Below, in pieces: positions 12,851 through 24,517 of a stretch of DNA of 64,000 nucleotides (position 1 is the stretch's first letter; the number at the start of each line of letters is the position of its first letter). The translations under genes were made by a program, and so were the position numbers. The DNA is from Garcia nutans (Eukaryota > Streptophyta > Magnoliopsida > Malpighiales > Euphorbiaceae): NCBI GenBank assembly GCA_947685225.1, contig CANTUV010000022.1, positions 9,218,501 through 9,282,500 on the forward strand, in the 5' to 3' direction. The notes beneath the pieces are model-generated. The model had not been told where the DNA came from. It ran no database searches and worked only from the letters and a program-made list of their open reading frames with translations.

Positions 12851-15164
12851 TATATATGTATATTATATATATTTATATATAAATATGGCGGAGTTCACGA
12901 GTCAGAAGTGCTGTTTGGTCTTAGGATGCTCTAACAATGTCTTTATCCTTTTTCTACGTAATATTCACTTGAAAATTAGTAAATGAATTATCTACGATTG
13001 AATGGATAATATAATGAAATTGAGCGTAATTAAATTTCATAAATGTGTAGTTTTCTATTGCAATATTGATTTCTCGGACAACTAAGTACGTGAGAGTTTG
13101 ATATAGGGAAATTATAAAAAGATTATTCTTTTTTTTTTTTACTTAAAATGCAGAAATATGGCAGAAAATTTTGTACTACTTCCCAAAAGACAGGATATAC
13201 TAGAAATCCCACCTCCAACCATATATGATTGAGACATTTTCTACTGTTTTACTCTATAAAATATAACTTTATAGTATTTTCTTGAACATAATATATATCA
13301 TTTTCTTTTACAATCTCAATTTTCAAAGTTATTTGGGATCTTTGCAGGGTTTCTGCTAGTTCTGTGAAAGGATGCAAACATCAAGCAATGACTCGGAAAT
13401 CTGAAACCCCATGAAGTGTTTTTTTTTCTTTTAATTAAATATCAGAAAGCTGAATTTTCTTCAAGTTGTAATCTTATCTTCTTCTTACCTTCTTCCCTTC
13501 AAGCGTATGTAGGAGTTTGGTCAAATCCTAGTTTGGATACTGACTTTAGCTGCAAAACCCTTTTTTTTTGGTTTGTTTGCTGCCATTGAATTGATTTTGC
13601 ATTCTCTCCCTCTCTCTGACTTTTATTTTTTTTCTTCTAGTTGTTAATTAATTACAGTAATATTTTATAGAAAATTTCAGGAGCTTTTATATATGTATTG
13701 TGTGTATATATGTATGCATAGTTATATGCTTTCTATGACTATATATCTAAGTATAACTTGGATATATAATTTGGCTATTCATTAATGTATATTTTTATTT
13801 TATTAAATTAGTGTATTTAGCTGTCCTAAAATTTTTTATTATATCTATTATACTATTATATATAATTATATATAATTATACATATATATAATTATACTAT
13901 TATATATATATTATATATTATTATATATATATTATTTTATTTTTTATATATTATTTTATTTCGAATTCTAAATTTTTTCTTATATCAAAATTTATTTTAA
14001 TTTAATATTCTATTAATATTAGAATATTTATAGGTAAAACTTACTCCTATCTATGCTTATAGAAATCAACTCAGTTGAGGAACTCTTGTATTTTTGTCAA
14101 ATCATACATTTCATAATTTTTTTTTTATATATTCTAATGGAAAAATATTTGTCATTTTGCCGTTGGGTTTATATCCGATGGTGTTTTAGTCTGTGAGATC
14201 TCGCAATTGTTCAAATGTTAAATTCTCTCTCTCTCTTCTTTTTCTTTTTTTTTTTTCAAAAATTTTCGATATGTAAAAAAGAAGTTGAACTTAACATTAT
14301 ATCTATATTCTTCTTTATTATTTTTTTTTCAATTTTACTCCAGTTTGAAATATTAGTTATAATTTTGTCTTAAAATTAAAACTAAAATGTTACTAATATT
14401 CTCGTGTGAATTTGAAGAATAATATAAAAATTATTTTTTTTATTATATACAGTGAAAGAGATATTTAGAACTCAAATTCAAAATTTAGGTGATAGAAATA
14501 TATTCTTAACCATCAAACTGCATATTGGTGGTTGAAATAAAAATTAATGTTCAAACTTACTATATTATATTATCAATTTAATTTTTAAATTGTACAAGAA
14601 TTACTTGGATTTTTTAAACTTGGGTAATTTGATTGATTGAATTAATTTTAAACAAATTTCAATCAAAATTTAAAAATTAAATTAATAATACAATATATAA
14701 TAATTTTAAAAGATAAATTAGGCTTTTCAATTTAATTAATAATTTTTACCAACTAGAGTAAGATTCTATAAATTAGGCTTTTCAATTTAATTAATAATTT
14801 TTAACAGCTAGAGTAAGATTCTACCTAAATTTTCAAATTATGATAGGGTTGAAAAAAAAAATTATACACAAGTAATTACATAAATACATAAAATTCTGGA
14901 TAAACACAGCTATTAAAAAAATAATAAATTTATGTTATTCTCATTTTGTGTGTTTGAGGTGTCTCCATTTAGGATATTAGGTCATAAGTTGAATGAAATG
15001 AGATAAGGCTGAAATCATTTTCAAATGCGTAGGAAATCCAGCAAATGCCTTTTGTAATTAACCTGTGGTCTCAATACCAAATTGGGAGATTGATAAGTTT
15101 TTGTTTCTATTTTCATGTATTGCTTAGTGGGGACCTGCAATTTCATTGGATCCCATTGCCAATT
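12851..15164. other. AT-rich intergenic region, no gene seen
   Basis: It holds TA-rich palindromic DNA at about 13850-13935 and the 55-bp tandem duplication listed separately. No coding region or transposon was recognised. Confidence 0.55.
14714..14823. repeat. Perfectly adjacent 55-bp tandem duplication
   Basis: Unit 1 (14714-14768) and unit 2 (14769-14823) both begin TAAATTAGGCTTTTC and end GAGTAAGATTCTA. They differ at two positions (ACCAAC against AACAGC). This points to a recent local duplication in noncoding DNA. Confidence 0.9.
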
Positions 15165-15182
15165 TATGTATTATTATTATTA

Positions 15183-15490
15183 ATTTTTTTTATAAAGGTG
15201 GGCGGAACCACCGGCAATATTTATAAAAGATAAAATAAGAAAAAAGTTTGAGTTACAACCTCTTTAAAGACAGAGTAAATAAAAAAAGAAAAGCCAAAAT
15301 TACATGATAGGCAAAGAAAAAAAGAGCCTAATATCTAAAAGAAACATATGGTAGTCCATCCGCATCCGTCAAGATCATGCCAACAATTCTCTTAGGAAGA
15401 GAAAGTAAGGACCAGAAATACCTGAAATAACCATCAAGCCTGCATTGAAAAGCTAGTGAATGGGCAACTACATTACCTTCCCTGAGGATA
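15183..15490 (-). pseudogene. 5'-truncated LINE stub (RNase H tail) with 18-bp target duplication
   Basis: The minus strand encodes the C-terminal tail of a plant L1-type LINE RNase H: the frame from about 15510 down to 15328 contains REGNVVAHSLAF, matching the REGNxVAHxLA motif, then a Trp/Pro-rich end. A poly-T at the left edge (15184-15191) is the LINE poly-A tail on the minus strand. The direct repeat TATGTATTATTATTATTA is at 15165-15182 and again at 15491-15508, flanking the stub exactly. Only about 308 bp inserted, a severe 5' truncation of the kind LINEs often show. Part of the repeat is microsatellite, so its exact length is uncertain. Confidence 0.8.
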
Positions 15491-15545
15491 TATGTATTAT
15501 TATTATTATTATTATTATTACTACTATTTCTACTACTACTACTAC
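15491..15545. repeat. (ATT)n/(ACT)n compound microsatellite
   Basis: About nine ATT units run into CTACTATTTCTACTACTACTACTAC. It overlaps the right copy of the LINE target duplication, so the insertion landed in a pre-existing ATT tract. Confidence 0.85.
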
Positions 15546-16881
15546 ACACGTCAAATTTGATTTTCTTGAAATTATTGACTTTGATTATTTCCTCAAATCA
15601 AGGGTTATAATATAATTAAGAAGCTTTTTGTGTTCTTTATATTATAAACCTTGATGACAAGATAGGTTAATTATTTATTTACATTATAACCTTGATAATA
15701 TAGCGTGTTCTTGAAAAATACATGCTTAATTAAAAATAGGTTATTCATTATGATATTTAGGATATTTTTTCAACAAGTAATTTAATTTTATGCTTATAAA
15801 ACAAATCAAATATTAGTTAATAAATAATTAAGAAAACGGTCAATAACCAATCAGGTAATTTTATCCTTGTGAGTTTGTATTGATCCAAAAATATTAGAAG
15901 AATAAAAATGTTTTTGAAACCTTTTTCTTTTTGTTGTAACTCTGGAAAACAAACCTCTTATTGATGGATATGATTGGAGAAATAAACTAGAAGAAGAAGA
16001 GAATGTTCAAACGGTTTGAACTTAATTGGGATTTCAATTTCAGAAAATGTAATGGATTAGAACATAATATAATAGTTAATTATTTTTTTGAACAATTGTC
16101 TTTTTTTCTAATTTTAAAGGTGAAATAATTAGTTTATGAAATGTCTATTTTATAATTTTATTTATCCAATTAAAAATATAAAATTTTAAATATGAAATAA
16201 TATTTATACATTATATATACAAATAATTTCTTTTTCTTTTTTAATGTTGGAATAAGAGAATTGAATTTGAGTTTATATGTCATATATGTACCTATTACTA
16301 GGAATATTTTTATATTTATGAAATATGAAATTATGTAAATAAGTTGAGTAATATAGTAATACTTATTATTATGCATCTAATATATATAAATACTGGATAC
16401 AACAAATAACTTTAAAATTTATAAAATATAGATTCATTTAGTAAAGACTAGATACACAATTTCATTATCGAAACAAAACCATGAGATCCAATTGATCTTT
16501 GGATACCAATTTAAAAGATAATTAAAAGAATACATAAATATGGGAATATACAATTATACTTGGCAGGAAACTCTCTTTCAAAAAAAATTTAGAACAATAT
16601 TAAAGTATTCTCAAGCATAATTTAGTAGAATTAGGAGGCGGGACAACAATGGATAAAAAGTGCCTAAGCATAATTTTTTTTTGATATAAAATGTATTGTT
16701 ATTAATAATACTGAATGGCGAAAAACATGATTTATCAAGGTATTCTACCCAAGCTAAAAGACATACCCCATGCACCCACAACTATAAAGCCTCGACAACC
16801 CATGTGAAAAAAACCACAACACCAAGATCAATACAAACAGAGAGCAACTGTACTGAAATAGAAATACAAAAATACTATATG
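15546..16881. other. AT-rich intergenic region
   Basis: No gene was recognised. At about 16671-16730 a poly-T followed by TGATATAAAATGTATTGTTATTAATAATACTG resembles the tail of a minus-strand retroelement, but no coding homology supports this. Confidence 0.45.
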
Positions 16882-16895
16882 GATCAATTTAATTC

Positions 16896-17031
16896 GGATC
16901 GAAAGCTCTTTATGCATTAAATGTATTAAGAAAATAATTATTCTAACATTGTATTTAAAAAAGTTTAATAAATATAAGGTTAGAATAATCATTTCTCTAA
17001 TACATTTAATACATGAAGAATTTTTTATCCC
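16896..17031. mobile_element. 136-bp foldback MITE with 14-bp flanking direct repeat
   Basis: The direct repeat GATCAATTTAATTC lies at 16882-16895 and 17032-17045. Between them the two halves are imperfect inverted repeats: the left half reads CTCTTTATGCATTAAATGTATT and the right half reverse-complemented reads TTCTTCATGTATTAAATGTATT, and pairing continues through ATTATTCTAAC to a small loop near 16960. No coding capacity is present. The near-palindromic structure is typical of MITEs, and the long duplication best fits a Mutator-like origin, though 14 bp is longer than the usual 8-11. Confidence 0.75.
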
Positions 17032-17045
17032 GATCAATTTAATTC

Positions 17046-19362
17046 ATTTAGTATTACTCATAAAAATATAAAGCATAACTGAAAAACATATCATCCCTAA
17101 CATTTATTGCAACATCTGTAGACAAGATAATAACCCAACACAAATTTGCTCTTCAACAAATCCCAAGATACGTTGCATCAATTGATAATAAGATAATAAC
17201 CAAAATTTGAATTATATATATAGCCTAAGCATAATTTAAAATGGCTAAAAACATATGTAGCTTTTAAAATTTACAGGATTGGCTAATTTCCAATATGAAA
17301 TTCCATTTTAACCATCTAACCCCTCAAATTCACAAATTTCAAGATTTATAAATATAATTGCACTTAGTCGGTAAGGAGAGTACATACACTTGCAATGAAG
17401 TGATGGTTTTTATATATTGACAATATGTATCACAATTTTGTATTCTTTGTTCAGGTTACCTTTCTTCTTCCTCCTCCTTCTTCTTTTATTTTATTTAATG
17501 CCAATAATATCCGGTTTTCTCATTATAATCCCAACTTTTTAATTTTTACCGGTTAGTGTCGGACCTCTATTATTTTCTATCAAAATTATTCCACTAAAAT
17601 TTGGAAGACATGCAAGTTTATACATGTACGGATGAGGTGGCAAGTTCGGCTGGAAAGAGACTTTCTAACTTAAAATATACCCTTTTTTGCTTATATTTTC
17701 CCCCTAAATTGACTCTAGAATGCAACCGGCAGAGAAAAATGGCAGATTCAAAACAATTTCTTCTCTTTACCATTTTCCTTTCCCTTCAATTTCTTTCCCT
17801 CTATTCTCTCTCACGACTTACCATAGACTACTAAGACGACTACTCTCTTCAACTCAGCTCTAAAACCCCCAAATAAGTAATATAACAAATCAAATAGAAG
17901 TGGTTCAGATTTTCCCTTCTGTGGAGAATCTCTCTCTCTTTTTCTTTTGTCTCTCTCTCTCATTTCAGCCGTAGAATCCTTTTATCCATATTTAATTTTA
18001 TTTATTAAAAACATTTAATGAGTATATCTCATATTAAATTAGGAGGGTAATAGAAAAATATATGTAAATTTATATTTTTAGATAAAATAATTAATTAATT
18101 TTCTAAAATAAAAAAGTATGCGTATCAATTCGAACCCAAAAATGTATTTTTTTATCCAATTTTATTCCTACAATCATATTAAATAATTATTAAAAAAAAA
18201 TTTACAATAAACTCTTGGTCCCTCTTAATAATAATTTAGGCTGACAGCTGACTTCGCCGATGGTAGTACGTAATATATCTCTCAACGGAATAATATAGAA
18301 AATAGAACAAAGAAAGTTGGCGGATTTGGAAAATATGAAGTGTAAGGATGCAAGGAAGAAAATAAAAATTAGGGGAAGATTACTATATTAATATATATGC
18401 CAATTTCAATGAAAAAGCTCATTAGTATTTAATCTTCTGTTTAATCTTTGTGAAAGAAGAGAATATATATATATATATATAATTTTTTTTAGCAGTTGGG
18501 AAATTAAGAAAGAGACAATTAATATAGAATAATTTTTTGATTTTGTATTCTACTGCTTTTGGTATATAATACAAGAAGCAGTTACAAAATGGGGATTTTT
18601 AAGACACTTGTTGACAATATTATTTCATTCAACCCTTTATTTTCTTATTCTAGTCTTTATCATTGCAACCTGTAAAGCTAAATCTCCATCCATCCATTTT
18701 ATAGACAATATATATATACTTTATTATATTTAATTATTTCTTTTATATATTTTTTTTCTTATACCAATTAAAGAAAAGGGAAAAAAATGGAATTAAATTA
18801 TACATTTTATTGGAAATAGGGTTTGGGAGTAGTTTTATTTATTTGTCTTCTTCTTTTTGTCGTTGTTCATGTCATTATTTGGTTATCGTTTTTGGGTTTT
18901 ACTTTCTTACTTTTTTTTACAGTATTAATGATTCTTTTCTCTGATTTTTCACTGCAAGTTACACTGCTAAATTTTCTTTTAATTGATATAATTAGTTGTC
19001 ATCTTTGCACCTTAAATGCATAAATTAACTTTTTGAAAATATTTTAAAGTTTTTTTTTTAAAGTATTGGAGTTTTTCTTTTTTTCAATTTTGTTAAGATT
19101 CAAAATTTAGTGTTCATTAATTAATTATTTTTTTAGGCGAAGAGAAGATGATTATCTTTCATGAAAATAAAATGGTACTGCCCTTATTTATTGAGCTCGT
19201 AAATCTTGATACTCACAACACCATCACAACACCAAGACTGAGCTTTTAGAGAAGGACGAACCTCAGTACTGAACTTTTATAGTCTTACTGAGATCTTCAT
19301 GTATAAGAGATAAATTCTTGGTACAACTATCACACGGTATTGACACTTTCTAAAAATTCGCT
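17046..19362. other. Intergenic region, no confident gene
   Basis: AT-rich DNA with CT-rich stretches near 17455-17490 and 17920-17965 that could belong to a promoter. At 18037-18130 there is sequence resembling the right half of the MITE at 3.9-4.3 kb. A possible short ORF is listed separately. Confidence 0.4.
17739..17834 (+). CDS. Short signal-peptide-like ORF (tentative)
   Basis: Thirty-one codons begin MADSKQFLLFTIFLSLQFLS, a polar start followed by a long hydrophobic run, as in a secretory signal peptide. It lies in a CT-rich stretch typical of plant leaders. No acceptor-joined second exon could be identified downstream, and no family is recognised. It may be the first exon of a degraded secreted-protein gene, or chance. 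Confidence 0.15.
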   Translation: MADSKQFLLFTIFLSLQFLSLYSLSRLTIDY

Positions 19363-20988
19363 GACACACTTAGATCTTGGCTAAATTTACTCTATTTTGA
19401 TCTTAGATAATCAAATTGAATATGACTAATGTTTGTACCAAGTTATAATTTTTGTAGAAATTTAATTAATAAGCACTTTCTATATAGTTTGTTCGGACCA
19501 CTGACATGCAGACCGGACTGGTATAGACTGGAGTAAACATGAGCTGAATTACTAGCACGAGCCGAACAAGATAAGCTTGAAACCGAGCAACTATAGCTTG
19601 AGCTCTAGCCTACAACATTGAACACCGGATAACCAATTTCTTATTGTGAAAAAGCAAGCATAAGCTACACAGACCGAGCTGTTACAGCATAAATCGAGCC
19701 TAAACTATTAAGAATGAGCTCAAAGGATGACTTGAGCCCGGACACTTGCAGCTCGGACCGAATCTTGGCTATTAAGGAAGAGCTGAAGCAAACTACTAGG
19801 AACAAGCTCAAAAATAGAACTTAAAACCGAACACCTTTAGCTCGGACCAAGCCCTAGCCACCAGGGATGAGTTGACACTGATCGATCTGAACTTGAATCC
19901 AAAAATCATCAGAATGTCCAAAAAAGCTTATGGCTAGTGATGCTCCGAAAACTTCAGCATAATAGACATAGACCGACCTAACTGAAAATAGTCCAACCAT
20001 ATCCAGCCGAGCCAAAACGATCCAAAACATCTATTAGAGCTCACGGTCTATGGTACTTCAATAAGTTCAACATACTAGACATGGACCGACCGGACTATGC
20101 TATAGGCCACCCGTACCAAGGTTGAGCTAAATCCTCAAAACTTACATTAGAGATCATGGTCAGTGGCACTCCGAGAATCTCAGCATACCTCAAGTCGACC
20201 GACCAAAACTTTATCATACCAACCGAGCTATAGAAAAAGCTTTTAAAGATTATAGCAGTTACTTATCCATTCAATTAGTGAATGCCACATGTACTAGCCA
20301 TTAAAGAACTTTTGTCAGAAATTCAAAGATCATAACTAGACCACAGCTCGTCCGACCAGGCTAAGGCTGATCTGCCGGACTAATCGGAGTCCACCCGTGA
20401 TCCTACTCACACATTAATGATAGTAGGGAACAAAGTCTAAACATATAGGCAGTCTAAATTTATAGAAACCTACTTCAAACGGCTAGTTCAAGTCTTGAAG
20501 GTTATAAATACCTCAAGAAATTTCATTTTTGAAGAGGATAACAATTGTAATAACTAAGAAAAGCATCTTTTATTTTCTTTCCATAAAATTTACATTTGTG
20601 TTGATTGAGTATTGGGTGTGAGCATTAAATACCATTATCAGTTAAGTGTTAGCTTTGAAGCACTTAGGTTATAGAGTGAGCCTTGGAAAAACTCTTGTAG
20701 GGTTATGAGGATAATTCTCAAACCTTGTAAAAGTTTGGTATGAGCTTGTAAAAACACCAAGTTAGAGTTAAGCTTATAAAAACTCAAGATTAGTGGAACC
20801 TTAACAAGTTGTTAAGGAAGTGAATATAGAATTGAGGTAAATTTGAACCACTATAAACTCTTTGTGTTCACTCTTCTCTATTTTATTGTTTATTCACCTT
20901 GATATTCTTATTGTTTCAATTTTTAATTTATCATCACTACTCCAATCAATCAATTCACCCCCCTCTTGGTTGCCATCTTGGGACAACA
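19363..20988 (+). mobile_element. Solo LTR of the accessory-ORF copia family (plus orientation)
   Basis: The sequence runs in the same order as the reverse complement of the copy 2 LTR (51472-53106), from GGCTAAATTTACTCTATTTTGAT near 19378 to CATCTTGGGACAACA at 20988. It shares the LTR TATA box (TATAAATACC at 20503), followed about 480 bp later by the LTR end. No primer binding site follows at 20989 and no polypurine tract precedes, so it is a solo LTR or a fragment. The left end is mutated and its exact start is uncertain by about 10 bp. No convincing target duplication was found. Confidence 0.75.
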
Positions 20989-21224
20989 TAAAACTACAAA
21001 TATTTAGTTCATTTTGAAATCTTTAACATCAATTCCATATATAGAATAATAATAACTCCAAATTGAGAAATTTTCCTTTTTTTTTTTTGAAATAGGAGTT
21101 ATGATAAACTAAGAAATAGAAAAATCTTGCACTATAGAACTTCTAACAGTTTGATGGACATCTTCCATAATGATCTCCTCATCAGGCAAAGACAAAGCCA
21201 TTTAGCTAAATGGTGAGCAACAAC

Positions 21225-23057
21225 ATTAGCTTACCTATAAACAAACTTAAAAGAGAGGGACCCAAAATTAGAAGCCATTGCTTTAACATAATCACAAATC
21301 AATCCCAACTTGCTAAGATCTAGATCCAAAGAATTTAACAAATCAATTAATCCTTTAGAATCAGATTCCACTTGTAGCCTTCCAAAGCAACAATCATAAG
21401 CCACTGAGATTCCAGAGGAGATTACTAAAGCTTCAGCCTCAAGAACTGACAAACCTCATGCAAGTCTTCGACTAACAGACATTAAGATATAACCATGCTC
21501 ATCCCTTACCACAACTCCACAGCTACTTCTCAAAGAAATTTCACAAAATGCAAAATCCACATTATGGTTTAGAAAAATAATCATAGGGGAGACCACTTAA
21601 TGTTCTTATATAGTTGAGAGAACATAGGTGCATTTTGTGTATTAATAGGCATTTGAAGTTTTGAGTGATAATTCTCCACCATTTGAAATAGATCCTTAAC
21701 ACTTAAGAATTTTTTATAATGTACCTTACTATTTGGATGATACCGGATATATAATAAACATAATACAAACCTACTCACATCATCTTCGTCAAGCTGCATG
21801 AGAACCTCTTAAACCCAATCCAAAATCTATGCTTAATATAAATTAATTATCAAGAGGTCTAAGTTTTCATAATCCCAAAAATTCTATGACTAGCATCAGT
21901 CTCAAAAATAAATGGAGGGGAGTGACCATTGGCATGCCACAAAATACACATATAAGCCCACAACCAATGTTGCAATGTAACAAGTTTTCAAAAATAGGTA
22001 GATAACCTTTCAGTAAGCTTCCTATAAAATATTGAATCTTGAGAGGAACATCAATTTTCCAAATTCAATTCTAAATTAAAGTATCAATGGAAGAGTAAGA
22101 TGTTGCATCTACTTTTATCTCAACTAGCTGAAATGCTCTAAAATATCCAGGCATGACAGTATAATTGCCATGTTTAGAAAAGCACCATTATCTGGTATCC
22201 TTAGGGAGCCGAAAACTAATCGGGATTTGTAAGATACACTCCACTTCTGACGAGAGGAAAACTGACTGAATTAATTGATAATTCCAACTCTTCGTAGCAA
22301 AATCAATCAGACTGTTTACTATTGCATTAGTTGAAAGAACCTTTTTTAAGAGAGGCTTAATATAGTTCTCTACAATCAACCAATTGTCAGTCCAAACTCT
22401 GATTGATGTGCCATTTCCCACTCTCCAACAAATTTCTGACTTTAAAATGGGAAGCATAGCCATCAACCCTTTCCAAAAATAATTCAGTTGGAAGCCAAGT
22501 TTAGCATCCAAGAAATTTTCTTGAGCAAAATATTTTGCCCTTAATATTTGAGAAAAGAAAGTAGGATTGGTCATAACTCTCCAACATTGTCTCATAAGTA
22601 GAGCTTTATTGAAACGCAAAAGAGACCGAAATCCTAAGCCCCCATCTTTCTTTGCTATACATAACTTACTCCACATGCTCTAATGTAACTTTCTCTCACT
22701 ACCTAATTCCCTCCACTAAAACTTGCTAATCATCTGTTCCAACTTTTACAAAATATGCTCGAAAGCAAAAAACAACTAACTAAATATTGAGGAATAACTT
22801 GAGCAATAGCTTTTATTAAAACTCTTTGCCTGCCATATCCACCCCTTAAGCTTTTTCCACACTCTATCTTGGATAAAATTTAAAATATGCTTCCTTGACT
22901 CACTAACAATGGTGGGGATACCAAGGTACTTTGAATGCTGCCCTATCTCCTTTACTTGAAGGAACTCGACTAAAATCTCCCTATTATTTGCTAGAATCCC
23001 CTTACTAAATGAAACCTCTGATTTTTTTGAGTTCACCACTTAACCCGACATACTTTT
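21225..23057 (-). pseudogene. LINE ORF2, reverse transcriptase thumb, connector and RNase H
   Basis: This continues the interrupted reverse transcriptase: VNSKKSEVSFSKG (22776-23039), then WSKLCIAKKDGGLGFRSL and RVGNGTSIRVWTDNWL (22188-22676), the usual zf-RVT-adjacent connector, and finally EAEALVISSGI and RLQVESDSKGLIDLL (21231-21452) from the RNase H domain. The frames are separated by stops. A poly-A tail follows at the element end. Confidence 0.85.
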
Positions 23058-24222
23058 TATTGTCCCAAGATGGCAACCAAGAGGAGGATGAATTGATTAA
23101 TTTGAAGAAGTGATGGCAAATTGAAAATTTAAAATTGAATAAAGCAAGAAAGAAGTATAGAGTAGAAGATTGAACACAAGAAGTTTATAGTGGTTTGGAT
23201 TACCTCAATCCTACATCTACTTCATTAATAACTTGTTAAGGTTCCACTAATCTTGAGTTTTTACAAGCTTAACTCTAATTTGGTGTTTTCACAAGCTCAT
23301 ATCAAACTTTACATTGGCTTGAGATCAATCCTCACAACCCTTACAAGAGTTTTCGCAAGCTCACTCTTAGAACCTAAGTGTTTCTCACACTCAAACTTTG
23401 ATATTATTTAGTGGTCACAACCAACATTTAAAGAATACAAGTATGAATTTTGATGCAAAGAAATGAAAGATGTTAAACTTGGCTCTAACAATCATAATCT
23501 TGCACAAAAATGTGATTTCTTATGGTATTTATAGCCTTCAAGTCTTTAACTAGTCATTTGGAGTGGAAGCCAACATATTTGACTCTTGTCTCCCACTAAA
23601 ATCCCTTTTCTGAGCTGGTTCATGGTCGGACTATTGTTGGTCCGGTCGGCATGGGCTCGGTATGGTCAAACTTAATTTAGTTCAGTCGGATATGTCTCGG
23701 CATGATTGGACTAAGTTCGGCCCGATCATGCTTTTCATATTTTCTAACAAAAGTTTTCAATGGCCAGTACACGTGGCATCCACTAATTGAGTAGATATAT
23801 AGTGGCTAGATTTTTTAAAGTATGAACTGGTGGCATGCTTGAAACTTGTTTGGTCTTGTTGATGTTCATCTGGAATGCTATGATTTTGAGAGTGTTGATG
23901 ACCGTGAGCATTATCGAGACCTTTTGGATTTTTAGCTCTGGCTCGGTGCTGTCGGATTGCATCAGGTTCGATCGTGCTTGCCATGGTACAATGAAGTTTT
24001 TGGAGTACTCAGTGACTGTGATCTCTACTGGGATTTCTGAGGTTTATCATGAGATTGGTTTAGTTGGACGTTATGGTGGTCTGGTTAGGATATGTGGTAC
24101 GTTTGTCAAATGAGGATGACATTGAATGTGATCTCTTTTGGATACTTTGCATTAAGTTTATCAAATATTAGTTCTATTTAATTTGATTGCCTAACATCAA
24201 AATAGAGGCCAATTGACTAACA
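23058..24222 (-). repeat. 3' LTR of copia copy 1 (shortened)
   Basis: It runs from TATTGTCCCAAGATGGCAACC to AATTGACTAACA on the plus strand, which on the element strand is TGTTAGTC to GACAATA. It is 1165 bp against 1509 bp for its 5' partner. About 340 bp next to the start of the LTR (element strand) is missing, between GATACTTTGC and TTAGTTCTATT (plus strand, near 24145-24170). A TATA box (TATAAATACC on the minus strand) lies near 23522-23531. A polypurine tract AAAAAGGGAGATAT (minus strand) adjoins at about 24223-24236. Confidence 0.9.
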
Positions 24223-24517
24223 ATATCTCCCTTTTTGACTTTGACAATTAAATTGAATTATTGTTTTAAAATTTTCATGTATGCTTGTACTCCCCCTAAA
24301 CATATGTACTCCCCTTCAACATATGTAATCATATTCTAACAATTCAAATGATTTCTCCCCTTTGACAAAGATAAAAAGATTGAGTAGACAAATACAAGCA
24401 ATAAGCAATAAAAATTTTATTAAATTTAAGCAAATGATAGGAAAACATGTACGATCATGTTCATTTAAGGGCCTACAAAATATATAGAGATCATAAAAGA
24501 AAATAGAAATACAAATG

